Both the position numbers and the translations under genes were made by a program. From NCBI GenBank assembly GCA_036504995.1, contig DASXUG010000011.1:123142-187141 (forward strand): a stretch of DNA of 64,000 bases. Reading direction: 5' to 3'. The notes beneath the pieces are model-generated. The model was not told where the DNA came from and did no database searches. It saw nothing but the letters and a program-made list of their open reading frames with translations. Below are positions 33,509 through 42,896 of the stretch, piece by piece. This DNA comes from DASXUG01 sp036504995. GTDB taxonomy: Bacteria > Pseudomonadota > Gammaproteobacteria > Burkholderiales > Methylophilaceae. Numbering within the stretch: position 1 is the first letter of the stretch; each line of letters opens with the position of its first letter.

Positions 33509-34054
33509 CTAAGCTGCAACCTGCAAAGCGACCTTAGGAAAGTCAATGTCTAAACGGCTCGCTTTACCTAGCATGTTGGTCAGGATGTTAAGGCCGACAT
33601 GGGTAATGATTTCAACAATATCCGCATCTGAATAACCTGCTGCTCTTGCCTCTATGAGTTCCGCAGTAGTAACCTCACCTGTATGTTCGGCAAGAGAGCG
33701 TGCCAACTTTACAGCGATTGCAGCTTTAGCGTCTTGGCTACTTCCTGCCCGATTTGCAGTGATTTCTTCACCGTTCAAGCCTGCTTTTTTACCAATAGCA
33801 GTATGTGCTGATAAGCAATATTCGCAAGCGTTTTGCTGTGCTAACGCAAGCGCAATACGCTCGCGCGTTTGCGGTTCCAAACTACCTTCGCTCGCAATGC
33901 CATGCAGTCCTAAAAAAGCACGTAACGCAGCAGGGGAGTTAGCAAACACCTTGAGAAAATTAGGCACCATCCCTAGTTGCGATTGGATAGCATCCAGTAA
34001 TTTTTTTTGTTCTGCATTTGCAGTTTCATTGGTAATAGTTGTAATGCGGCTCAT
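33509..34054 (-). CDS. Carboxymuconolactone decarboxylase/AhpD-like protein
   Basis: 181 residues with the AhpD-type catalytic motif CEYCLSAH (Cys ~77 and ~80, His ~84), pointing to a peroxidase-reductase helper and not a lactone decarboxylase. All-helical. Divergent from a LysR gene (138 bp), and followed by a PPOX-fold gene: the pair looks like a small peroxide/quinone-stress unit, by inference. Confidence 0.87.
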   Translation of the reverse strand: MSRITTITNETANAEQKKLLDAIQSQLGMVPNFLKVFANSPAALRAFLGLHGIASEGSLEPQTRERIALALAQQNACEYCLSAHTAIGKKAGLNGEEITANRAGSSQDAKAAIAVKLARSLAEHTGEVTTAELIEARAAGYSDADIVEIITHVGLNILTNMLGKASRLDIDFPKVALQVAA

Positions 34055-34192
34055 GATAGATCTCCTTTAAAGTTAACTGTATTTACACCGCTTAATTGAT
34101 TGATTCGGCGGATGTATGCATTCTTACACTTTACATTTACAATAAGAATACTTAAAAAATACAATAAACTATTTCATTTATAGGAATAATAA

Positions 34193-35092
34193 ATGGACAG
34201 ACTGAATTCAATGGTCACTTTTATCGCAGTGGCTGAGCAAGAAGGGTTTGCGGGAGCCGCACGAATTTTAAATATATCGCCACCAGCAGTCACTCGCGCC
34301 GTTGCTGCGCTAGAAGAACATTTGGGTGTAAAGCTTTTTAACCGTACAACGCGGTTCGTCAGGTTAACGGAGGCTGGGCAGCGGTATTTAGAAGATGCAA
34401 GACGTATTGTTGCGGCTGCAGATGAGGCTGATGAAGCTGCGGCAGGTATAAACGCAGAACCAAATGGTCATTTGGTCGTCACCGCTCCAGTCTTATTTGG
34501 GCGCTTATATGTAATGCCAGTAATCTCAGACTATCTTCAACGGTATAAAGATACGGAAGTCACTGCATTGTTCCTGGATCGAATTGTGAATCTATTAGAA
34601 GAAGGTGTTGATGTAGGTATTCGAATCGGAGAACTACCAGACTCCAGTTATAAGGCTCTACGCGTTGGACAAGTACGGCGTGTTCTATGTGCAGCACCTT
34701 CTTATCTCGCTGAACATGGCATTCCTTCTATGCCAGAAGATATTGTCAAACACCAACTTATAGTCGCTGGCGCGATTAGCTCAACTGTAGATTGGCGGTT
34801 TGAAGATAGAGGTTCGCCTGTAACCGTTCGAATCAAACCACGTCTTAGAGTAACTAGTAATGATGCAGCGATTGAAGCTGCAGTTTCGGGATCAGGAATC
34901 ACGCGCCTACTTTCATATCAAATTGCTCCTCAATTGGCATCAGAAGCGTTAGTAATCATACTGGATGAGTTTGAGCCCAAACCTTTACCGATTCATGTCA
35001 TTCATCGTGAAGGGCGGTATGCTTCTGCAAAAATACGGTCTTTTGTTGACCTGATTTCTGTGAGATTGAGAAGTAACGCGTCGTTTAATTAA
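34193..35092 (+). CDS. LysR family transcriptional regulator
   Basis: 299 residues. HTH in residues ~15-60 (EGFAGAARILNISPPAVTRAVAALEEHLGVKLFNRTTRF) followed by an effector domain with VGIRIGELPDSS. Divergent from the AhpD-like gene. A hairpin (35194-35225) lies downstream. Confidence 0.9.
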   Translation: MDRLNSMVTFIAVAEQEGFAGAARILNISPPAVTRAVAALEEHLGVKLFNRTTRFVRLTEAGQRYLEDARRIVAAADEADEAAAGINAEPNGHLVVTAPVLFGRLYVMPVISDYLQRYKDTEVTALFLDRIVNLLEEGVDVGIRIGELPDSSYKALRVGQVRRVLCAAPSYLAEHGIPSMPEDIVKHQLIVAGAISSTVDWRFEDRGSPVTVRIKPRLRVTSNDAAIEAAVSGSGITRLLSYQIAPQLASEALVIILDEFEPKPLPIHVIHREGRYASAKIRSFVDLISVRLRSNASFN

Positions 35093-35193
35093 CAACACAA
35101 ATGGTATAAGAGTATGTATTTAACAGCGATAAGTAAAGACTGTAATTTTATACGTCATATTGCGTACATACTTATCATCGTAAATTAGTTAAT

Positions 35194-35225
35194 ATGCCTC
35201 AGGGCTATTTCTAGCTCTGAGGCAT
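35194..35225. terminator. Hairpin between LysR and the permease-kinase gene
   Basis: ATGCCTCAG-G-GCT (35194-35206) pairs with AGC-T-CTGAGGCAT (35213-35225). No T-run follows on the plus strand, so it might terminate weakly or form part of the leader of the next gene. Confidence 0.45.
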
Positions 35226-35282
35226 GGTTATTGCTCACAATAACTGATATGGATAAGAGCGGGAATATCGCCAACATCAATC

Positions 35283-38200
35283 ATGTCTAATAATAAATCG
35301 GGGTCGGGGAAATTGTCGATTGTAAACTTAGCGTTGCCTGCGTCTGAAGATTCGGTTTCAGAAAGTCGCAGGTTTGAAAATACTGGGTCTGGTAAAGCTG
35401 ACACTGGGAAAGTGGGCTCTGAAAGTACAGAGCCCTCACAGCGTATCGTCAAAATACGTCGGGATTACAATACTTGGGTGGCCAATGAGTCCATCGAAGA
35501 TTATGCGCTTCGGTTCACCCCGCGTTCTTACCGTAAATGGTCAATTTTACGAGTTTCTAATACTGCATTAGGTGCTATCTCATTTTTGGTACTTGAGGCC
35601 ATAGGTGGCACAATTGCAGTTAATTACGGATTTATCAATGCATTTTGGGCGATTTTAGCGGTTGGTGCCATTATATTTTTAACTGGCTTACCGATTAGTT
35701 ATTACGCCGCAAAGTATGGCGTAGATATGGATCTGCTGACCCGCGGTGCTAGCTTTGGCTATATTGGCTCAACCATTTCTTCGTTTATCTATGCCTCGTT
35801 CACCTTTATTTTGTTCTCGCTTGAAGCCGCCATTATGGCGTATGCGCTCGAGTTATACTTCGGCTTGCCACTCTACTTAGGCTATCTGGTCAGCGCGCTG
35901 ATTGTGATTCCCCTCGTGACGCATGGTGTCACCCTCATTAGTCGTATCCAGATGATTACCCAGCCCATTTGGCTGGGTTTAATGTTGCTTCCATTTATTG
36001 CAGTGTTGCATCAAGACCCCAATATTATTGCCAGGTTGGTCGTATTTGGTGGTGAGTCGGGCACAGGCGGGCAATTTAATCTGCTCATGTTTGGTGCAGC
36101 CACCGCGGTAGGGGTGGCATTAATTCCACAAATTGGTGAGCAGGTGGATTTTTTACGCTTTATGCCTGAAAAAACGCCTGAAAATCGCTTGCGCTGGAAT
36201 TTTGGAGTGCTTGTTGCAGGCCCTGGTTGGGTGATTTTAGGTATCGTCAAAATGTTAGGTGGTGCCCTGCTTGCCTATTTGGTGATACAAAGCGATATGT
36301 CTTATCAGTCCGCCGTTAACCCCACGCATATGTATTTGGTAGGCTTTGGTTATGTGTTTTCTTCCCATCAGATGGCCTTGGCGGTCACCGCACTTTTTGT
36401 CTGTGTCTCGCAAATTAAAGTCAATATGACCAATGCTTATGCAGGTTCGCTGGCTTGGTCTAACTTTTTTGCGCGACTCACGCATAGCCATCCTGGGCGT
36501 GTTGTATGGGTTGGTTTTAATGCCATCATCGCTATTATGCTGATGGAGTTGGATGTATTTAAAGCGCTTGAGCAGGTGCTAGGGCTGTATTCAAATATCG
36601 CTATTGCATGGATAACCGCTGTGGTGGCCGATTTGGTGATTAATAAACCATTAGGCTTAAGCCCTAAGGGTATCGAGTTTAGACGGGCGTATTTGTACGA
36701 TATCAACCCGGTAGGTGTAGGCACCATGCTACTGGCCTCATTAGTCTCAATCGCAGCTTTTATGGGGGTTTTTGGTGCAGCGGCACAATCTTTTTCTTCT
36801 TTTATCGCGCTGGGTACGGCGTTAATTACCTCGCCACTTATTGCATGGTGGACGCAAGGAAAATACTACATTGCCCGCAAACCACATATTTTTATGCCGA
36901 TTAAGTCGCTACACAAATGTGTGGTGTGCGAGCGTGAGTATGAGAGTGATGACATGGCGCACTGTACCGCATACCAAGGGGCAATTTGCTCGTTATGTTG
37001 TTGTTTGGATGCGCGTTGCAATGACACTTGCAAGCCGCATGCGCGTTTATCGAGTCAATGGATAGGCTTTAACAAAAAAATTCTGCCCAAAGCGTTTTGG
37101 AGCTATCTGAAAGGCGGAGTTGCACATTACATTCTGCTAATGGGCATCGCACTGCTGTTTTTTGGCGCGGTACTTGGCTTGATTTACTATCATGAGACCA
37201 TCACCTTAGAAAGCACAGCAGCAGACTTATTGCCGCAGTTGCGTTCAGGGTATTTGAAGGTATTTACTGCCTTGGTGTTTGCCAGCGGCATTGTGGCTTG
37301 GTGGCTGGTGTTATCCACAGAAAGCCGCCGTGTGGCGCAAGAGGAGTCAAATCGTCAAACTGGTTTGCTCCTGCGTGAGATAGAGTTACACCGACAAACA
37401 GATACCGAACTGCAACTTGCGCGGCATATTGCTGAGCAGGCGAATAATGCTAAGAGCCGCTATATTACTGGTATCAGCCATGAGCTCAGAACGCCATTGA
37501 ACAGCATCTTGGGTTATGCGCAGCTGTTAGATAATGATGCAACAATTCCTGAAAATCGCAAGCATGCAATTCGTGTGGTCAGACGTAGCGGCGAGCATTT
37601 GCTATCGCTGATTGAGGGTACGTTAGATATTGCACGTATTGAGAGCGGCAAACTCACTTTTGATATGAAGCCTGTGCGCTTTCCCGAGTTTATTAGCCAA
37701 ATTGTCAGCATGTTTGAAATTCAAGCGCGTAACAAAGGGCTTGATTTTAAGTATGAAGTCACCGGGGAGTTGCCAAAATTAGTGCGTGCAGACCAAAAGC
37801 GACTCACACAAATTTTGATCAATATTTTGGGAAATGCGGTGAAGTTCACCAAAACTGGTGGTATTCGGTTTCGCATTCAGTATGCGCGTGAAATTGCCCA
37901 TATTGAAATCGAAGATACAGGGCCAGGAATTAAGCGTGATGAGCGCGACAAAATATTTGAACCGTTTGCGCGAGGTAGTGCAGCGAATCAAATTAACATT
38001 GGCGGCACGGGTTTGGGTTTGACTATTAGCAAGTTGCTAACTGGTCTGATGGGCGGAGAGCTCAACTTTACTAGCATCGTAGGCAAAGGAACCACTTTTC
38101 AGATTCGCCTGTTTTTATCGCAAATTCATCGAGATAGCGCAGATGAGCCGGTTGGCTTTCTCAATCGTATTGCTTATCAGGGCACTCGGCGCAAAGTGTT

Positions 38201-38834
38201 GGTGGTTGATAATGAACAAGTTGACCGCGAGTTGATTGTGAATATTTTAAGTCCGCTGGGTTTTGAAATGGCAGAGGCCGCAACGGGTGAAGAGGCATTG
38301 GCTGTTTATGCCGATTTTAAACCTGATGTGATTTTGATGGACTTAGCCATGCCTGTGATGGATGGCTGGGAAGCCTCTTACATCATTCGCAAGATACACC
38401 GATCCGATGTGCCTATAGCGATTGTTTCTGCCAATGCTTACGATAAAAATCTAGATAATGCAGCTGGAATCCCAGCACTCGACTTTATTGTAAAACCTGT
38501 CAATGTTGAAGAGTTATTAGATTGGTTAGGTAATGCGCTTAAGTTAACCTGGGTGACTGATGATGGTGCGTTTGATCCACACGAGGTACTGATGGGTCAA
38601 CATCATCAGCCAGTACAGTTACATGCAGGGCAACTCAGGTCCCCACCCGAGAAAGAACTGAATGAATTGTTGGCCTTAGTAAACTTAGGCTATATTAAGG
38701 GGATTAACCAGAAACTGGATGAAATTGCGATTATGGATAGTAGTTATACTGAGTTCGTTACCCTTATGCGCGAGTTTTCTAGCCAGTTTCAAATCGAATC
38801 AATGAAAAATCTTATGCAAGAGTTGCAGGCATGA
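35283..38834 (+). CDS. NCS1 permease-hybrid histidine kinase fusion
   Basis: 1183 residues. A ~65-residue low-complexity head (Ser/Gly/Lys) leads into a full NCS1-type (purine/cytosine/allantoin-like) transporter domain with about 12 helices (residues ~65-540, with DYALRFTPRSYRKWS and LTRGASFGYIG). Next is a Cys-rich stretch (~555-605: CVVCE, CSLCCCLDARCNDTC, H), two more helices (~625-700), HisKA with phospho-accepting His ~733 (ISHELRTPLN), HATPase_c (NILGNAVKFT, GTGLGLTISKLL) and a receiver with Asp ~1020 (LMDLAMPVMDG), then a ~100-residue tail. Comparable in plan to CbrA (SSS transporter-kinase). The ligand is probably a nucleobase or related compound; not provable here. Ends within ATGA overlap with the response regulator. 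Confidence 0.88.
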   Translation: MSNNKSGSGKLSIVNLALPASEDSVSESRRFENTGSGKADTGKVGSESTEPSQRIVKIRRDYNTWVANESIEDYALRFTPRSYRKWSILRVSNTALGAISFLVLEAIGGTIAVNYGFINAFWAILAVGAIIFLTGLPISYYAAKYGVDMDLLTRGASFGYIGSTISSFIYASFTFILFSLEAAIMAYALELYFGLPLYLGYLVSALIVIPLVTHGVTLISRIQMITQPIWLGLMLLPFIAVLHQDPNIIARLVVFGGESGTGGQFNLLMFGAATAVGVALIPQIGEQVDFLRFMPEKTPENRLRWNFGVLVAGPGWVILGIVKMLGGALLAYLVIQSDMSYQSAVNPTHMYLVGFGYVFSSHQMALAVTALFVCVSQIKVNMTNAYAGSLAWSNFFARLTHSHPGRVVWVGFNAIIAIMLMELDVFKALEQVLGLYSNIAIAWITAVVADLVINKPLGLSPKGIEFRRAYLYDINPVGVGTMLLASLVSIAAFMGVFGAAAQSFSSFIALGTALITSPLIAWWTQGKYYIARKPHIFMPIKSLHKCVVCEREYESDDMAHCTAYQGAICSLCCCLDARCNDTCKPHARLSSQWIGFNKKILPKAFWSYLKGGVAHYILLMGIALLFFGAVLGLIYYHETITLESTAADLLPQLRSGYLKVFTALVFASGIVAWWLVLSTESRRVAQEESNRQTGLLLREIELHRQTDTELQLARHIAEQANNAKSRYITGISHELRTPLNSILGYAQLLDNDATIPENRKHAIRVVRRSGEHLLSLIEGTLDIARIESGKLTFDMKPVRFPEFISQIVSMFEIQARNKGLDFKYEVTGELPKLVRADQKRLTQILINILGNAVKFTKTGGIRFRIQYAREIAHIEIEDTGPGIKRDERDKIFEPFARGSAANQINIGGTGLGLTISKLLTGLMGGELNFTSIVGKGTTFQIRLFLSQIHRDSADEPVGFLNRIAYQGTRRKVLVVDNEQVDRELIVNILSPLGFEMAEAATGEEALAVYADFKPDVILMDLAMPVMDGWEASYIIRKIHRSDVPIAIVSANAYDKNLDNAAGIPALDFIVKPVNVEELLDWLGNALKLTWVTDDGAFDPHEVLMGQHHQPVQLHAGQLRSPPEKELNELLALVNLGYIKGINQKLDEIAIMDSSYTEFVTLMREFSSQFQIESMKNLMQELQA

Positions 38835-39778
38835 AGAATATCGGCAGCAATCGTAACCAGTCATCTACCGTACTTATTGTTGATGATGTGCTGGATAACT
38901 TAGCCGTGTTGCATGACGCCCTGGATGAAACGGGCTATATGGTGCTGGTGGCAACCAATGGGGCGGCTGCAATTCAAATTGCCAATCAAGCCCAGCCAGA
39001 TGTGATATTGCTAGATGCCATCATGCCAGAAATGGACGGTTTTGAAGTCTGTCGCCAGCTAAAAGAGGATATCAACACTAGCAGTATTCCTGTGATTTTT
39101 ATGACGGGGTTAACTGAAGCTGAGCACGTTGCCGCGGCTTTTGGGGTTGGCGGTACGGATTATGTCACCAAGCCGATTCGCCCTAAGGAGGTACTGGCAA
39201 GAATCGCCGCACACATGCAAACCGCGAAAATGATGAAGCAAGCCCGCAGTACCTTAGATGCGTTTGGCCAAGCTTCAATTGCCATTACGCCAAACGATGG
39301 AAAAATTGTTTGGCAAACGCCGTTGGCACGAGAGCTTTTACAAAAGTACTTTTCTTCTGTAGCTGCATCCTATGAGCATCAGACGCCTACGCCAATTCTA
39401 AACTGGATGGAAACCTCATTTGCCGACCATGCTAAAGGGGGAGTAAGTCAGCCGCTGATTATTATACAGGGTGCTGATCGACTGATTTTTAGTGCCGCGG
39501 CATTTTCAGGCGATGAACATTGGGTGATTTTACTGAGAGAAGAGTCAGATGCCGCCCAAATTGAGGCGCTAATGACCACATTTAGCCTTACCAAGCGCGA
39601 GTCCGAGGTGCTGTACTGGGCGATTAAAGGCAAAACCAATCGTGATATTGGCGATATTCTTGGCACTAGCCCGAGAACTATTAACAAACATCTTGAGCAT
39701 GTGTTTGAGAAGCTCGGGGTGGAAACCAGAACTGCTGCTGCATCGTTAGCTGCCACGAAGTTGCGAATGGTTAAGTAG
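38831..39778 (+). CDS. Response regulator, REC + LuxR-type HTH
   Basis: 315 residues. Receiver with phospho-acceptor Asp 62 (LLDAIMPEMDG) and the conserved Lys in VTKPIRP, a ~110-residue middle region resembling a PAS-like linker, and a C-terminal LuxR/GerE HTH (LTKRESEVLYWAIKGKTNRDIGDILGTSPRTINKHLEHVFEKLGV). Overlaps the kinase gene by 4 bp; the two form a phosphorelay. The downstream ydeP gene is a candidate target. Confidence 0.92.
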   Translation: MKNIGSNRNQSSTVLIVDDVLDNLAVLHDALDETGYMVLVATNGAAAIQIANQAQPDVILLDAIMPEMDGFEVCRQLKEDINTSSIPVIFMTGLTEAEHVAAAFGVGGTDYVTKPIRPKEVLARIAAHMQTAKMMKQARSTLDAFGQASIAITPNDGKIVWQTPLARELLQKYFSSVAASYEHQTPTPILNWMETSFADHAKGGVSQPLIIIQGADRLIFSAAAFSGDEHWVILLREESDAAQIEALMTTFSLTKRESEVLYWAIKGKTNRDIGDILGTSPRTINKHLEHVFEKLGVETRTAAASLAATKLRMVK

Positions 39779-39930
39779 TTTTTTGATCAAGTGCGGCTTT
39801 AGTTTAGCCAGTAGTTGCACTTTTTTATTTTAAATCCAAATAATTGGGTGCCGTATTCAGTTGTCTCATGTCTCACTCGCGTTTAACAAAACCCTCATTA
39901 AATCTAGGTTTTTACAAAAATATATCCCCT

Positions 39931-39994
39931 AACTGTACTGCAAAAAATATGGCATAACTGTGTCTGATAATGGGCCAAAAAAACCAGTACAGTT
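39931..39994. promoter_or_regulatory. Candidate MocR sites upstream of ydeP
   Basis: AACTGTACTG at 39931-39940, a partial copy AACTGTGTCTG at 39956-39966, and an inverted copy CAGTACAGTT at 39985-39994, all in the 374-bp gap before the oxidoreductase. The same decamer sits just upstream of mocR. MocR proteins bind such repeated sites, so direct control is proposed. Nothing else was clear in this gap. Confidence 0.55.
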
Positions 39995-40152
39995 GCATCA
40001 TCAATATAGTTTCACATCTCAAATCAGTTTAAAGCTTTTATCTTTATTGCCGTTAAGTTTTAGAGCGCATATTACATACGTTATGGAACGTGGTTGGGCA
40101 TAGAAGTAAGAGCATGAACAATACAAAATCAAGGCAAAAGTCAAGGTCAGTT

Positions 40153-42453
40153 ATGGCAGATAATACAAAAGTGGTTCGGCACTATCCACACCCCGCAGCA
40201 GGCTGGGGTGCACTGAAGAATGTGGCGCACCAATTGGTTCATCATCGTATCCCTGCTAAGGGAGTGATTACCCTGTTCGCGCAAAATCAACCCGATGGTT
40301 TTGATTGTCCAGGCTGCGCTTGGCCAGATAAAGAGCACACTTCAACCTTTGAGTTTTGTGAAAATGGTGTGAAGGCAGTTGCAGCAGAGGCGACTGCTAA
40401 ACGTGTTACTCCTAGCTTTTTTGAAAAACATACCGTCACCGAACTGATGTCATGGAGCGATTATGCGCTTGAAGATTCAGGTCGCTTAACTGAGCCCATG
40501 CGCTATAACAGCGCTACAGATAAATATGTTCCCATCACTTGGGATGCGGCATTTAATCTAGTTGCCGAGCAGTTAAATGCGTTAAGTAATCCAAACCAAG
40601 CCGTGTTTTATACTTCTGGTCGCGCCAGTAATGAAGCGGCGTTTTTATACCAATTGTTTGGTCGCGAGTTCGGTACAAATAATTTCCCAGATTGTTCCAA
40701 TATGTGTCATGAATCCACCAGTATGGGTCTACCCAGCATGGTGGGTATCGGCAAGGGCTCTGTGACGTTGGAAGACTTTGAACATGCAGATACCTTGCTG
40801 CTGTTTGGTCATAATCCAGCTACCAATCACCCACGTATGTTGGGTGAGTTGCGTGAATGTTCACGCCGTGGCGCGCGCATTGTTTCAATCAATCCGTTAA
40901 AAGAACGTGGCTTAGAAAAATTTGCCGACCCGCAAAGCCCGCTGGAAATGATCACATTTGGCGGGACAAAAATCAGTGAGCATTTCGTGCAACCTAAATT
41001 AGGGGGCGACTTGGCCCTAGTTAAAGGCATGATTAAATACGTGATTGAATGGGATGACCAAGCTAAGGCCACAGGTACAGAGCGTGTAGTGGATGTAGAT
41101 TTTATTAATCAACATACCCATGATTTTGAGCGTATGGCACAAGATGCGCGCGATGAAGATTGGGCAGTCATTGTTGAAGAATCTGGTGTTTCGCAAGCGC
41201 AGATTGAAGCGGTTGCGCGTATTTATACGGCTGGCAAAGCGGTGATTTCTACTTGGGGTATGGGCATTACCCAGCATAAACACTCAGTAGCAACAGTGCA
41301 GATGATTACTAATTTAATGCTGTTGCGAGGCAATATAGGTAAGCCAGGTGCGGGTTTGTGCCCAATGCGTGGTCACAGTAATGTGCAAGGTAATCGTACC
41401 ATTGGTATTTACGAAAAACCGTCCCCACAGTTTTTAGATAGCCTTGGTCGTGTGTATGGTTTTGAGCCGCCACGTGAAGATGGTCATGATGTCGTTGATG
41501 CAATTCGCGGCATGTTAGATGGTCACGTGAAAGTGTTTATGGCACTTGGCGGCAACTTCTCAATCGCGACCCCAGATACTGACCAAACCTGGAAAGGGTT
41601 ACGTCAATGTGAGTTGACCGTCAATATCACCACCAAGCTTAATCGCAGTCATTTGGTGCATGGTAAGCATGCGCTGATTCTGCCGTGTTTAGGTCGTACC
41701 GAGGTGGATCAGCAAGCCACTGGCGCGCAAGGTATTACGGTGGAAGACTCCATGAGTATGGTGCACGTTTCATACGGTATGAACAAGCCAGCCTCTCCTA
41801 ATTTACGTTCTGAGCCTAGCATTGTGGCGGGAGTTGCTCATGCCACGCTTAAAAACAGCCGTACCCCGTGGTTATGGTATATCGAAGACTATAGCCGTAT
41901 TCGCAGTGATATTGAAAAAGTATTGCCAGATTTTGCTAACTTTAATGAGCGCATCAAAGTGCCAGGTGGCTTTAGGCTACCAGTGCCTTCAGGTGAGCGC
42001 ATCTGGAAAACCGCAAACGGCAAAGCTAATTTTATGACGCACGCTATCCCGCAGGATTTGCCGATACATAAAGCGCGCAAACTGCATGGTGACGATATTT
42101 TTAACCTGATGACCACCCGTTCTCACGATCAATACAACACTACGATCTATGGTATGGATGACCGCTATCGTGGCATTTTTGGTGAGCGTCGTGTGGTGTT
42201 TATCAACCGTGAAGACATGGCTGCTAAAGGCCTGAAGGCGGGTGATTGGGTGGATCTGATTAGTATTTGGGATGATGGTCTGACCCGCCGAGCCGATAAA
42301 TTTATGTTGGTGGAATACGACATCCCGCGTGGCTGCTTAGGCGGCTATTACCCTGAAACAAATAACCTGGTGCCGTTAGACAGTGTGGCGGATTTGTCCC
42401 ATACGCCCACGTCAAAATCGGTTGCCGTTAGATTGGAGAGATCACATGCTTAA
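40153..42453 (+). CDS. FdhF/YdeP family molybdopterin oxidoreductase
   Basis: 766 residues from the ATG at 40153 (AAGG upstream); an ATG at 40114 would add 13. The FdhF/YdeP features are GWGALKNV, GFDCPGCAWPD (Cys pair near residue 50), YTSGRASNEAAFLYQLF, NNFPDCSNMCHESTS, GIGKGSV and TRSHDQYNTTIYGMDDRYRG. The family resembles formate dehydrogenase H, but its substrate is unknown; E. coli YdeP is linked to acid resistance. It binds a molybdopterin cofactor in the cytoplasm. Its end overlaps the next gene by 8 bp. Confidence 0.92.
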   Translation: MADNTKVVRHYPHPAAGWGALKNVAHQLVHHRIPAKGVITLFAQNQPDGFDCPGCAWPDKEHTSTFEFCENGVKAVAAEATAKRVTPSFFEKHTVTELMSWSDYALEDSGRLTEPMRYNSATDKYVPITWDAAFNLVAEQLNALSNPNQAVFYTSGRASNEAAFLYQLFGREFGTNNFPDCSNMCHESTSMGLPSMVGIGKGSVTLEDFEHADTLLLFGHNPATNHPRMLGELRECSRRGARIVSINPLKERGLEKFADPQSPLEMITFGGTKISEHFVQPKLGGDLALVKGMIKYVIEWDDQAKATGTERVVDVDFINQHTHDFERMAQDARDEDWAVIVEESGVSQAQIEAVARIYTAGKAVISTWGMGITQHKHSVATVQMITNLMLLRGNIGKPGAGLCPMRGHSNVQGNRTIGIYEKPSPQFLDSLGRVYGFEPPREDGHDVVDAIRGMLDGHVKVFMALGGNFSIATPDTDQTWKGLRQCELTVNITTKLNRSHLVHGKHALILPCLGRTEVDQQATGAQGITVEDSMSMVHVSYGMNKPASPNLRSEPSIVAGVAHATLKNSRTPWLWYIEDYSRIRSDIEKVLPDFANFNERIKVPGGFRLPVPSGERIWKTANGKANFMTHAIPQDLPIHKARKLHGDDIFNLMTTRSHDQYNTTIYGMDDRYRGIFGERRVVFINREDMAAKGLKAGDWVDLISIWDDGLTRRADKFMLVEYDIPRGCLGGYYPETNNLVPLDSVADLSHTPTSKSVAVRLERSHA

Positions 42454-42724
42454 TAGTGAATTACATCAAATTGACACCTATGCTCCCAACCCTATTTGGG
42501 CGCAGATACTAGAGCAAATGTTTGCCGAAGCGAAAAAAGGCCGTGGCACTATACCGATGGCCGCTTTATGTAAGCGTTTAGATCTACGCATGAGCTCGTT
42601 GCAACGCCATTTAACTGCCTTGGCAGAGCATGCCTTGGTTGATCTGCGTTGTGATGATGCAGGTCGCTGGACGACCTGGTTGACCATCGATGGTATTGAG
42701 TTTTGTGAGTCTGTAGAAGCTTAG
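42446..42724 (+). CDS. Small winged-helix DNA-binding protein
   Basis: 92 residues from the ATG at 42446 (ribosome site GGAGAG inside the ydeP end). It has a winged-helix core, with MAALCKRLDLRMSSLQRHLTALAEHALVDLRCDDAGRWTTWLT as recognition helix and wing. Could be an ArsR/MarR-like regulator or an accessory protein for the oxidoreductase. Overlap with ydeP argues for coupled expression. Confidence 0.75.
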   Translation: MLNSELHQIDTYAPNPIWAQILEQMFAEAKKGRGTIPMAALCKRLDLRMSSLQRHLTALAEHALVDLRCDDAGRWTTWLTIDGIEFCESVEA

Positions 42725-42848
42725 GCTGTAGAAGCTTAGTAAGTGTAGCGTAATAAAACTGTGTCAGACTCAGCATTTTTATTGCTTGAAGTGGTTTTAC
42801 CTAAACATTGTCATTATTACTGTGAGATCGCACAAACTGCATTAAAAT

Positions 42849-42858
42849 AACTGTACTG
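42849..42858 (+). promoter_or_regulatory. AACTGTACTG site upstream of mocR
   Basis: Exact copy of the decamer found twice before ydeP, 39 bp before the mocR ATG, with a half-site AACTGC at 42835-42840 and an inverted CAGTT at 42872-42876. Consistent with autoregulation by MocR. Confidence 0.5.
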
Positions 42859-42896
42859 TATTTAATACTATCAGTTGATCATTTTAAGGCATTTGC

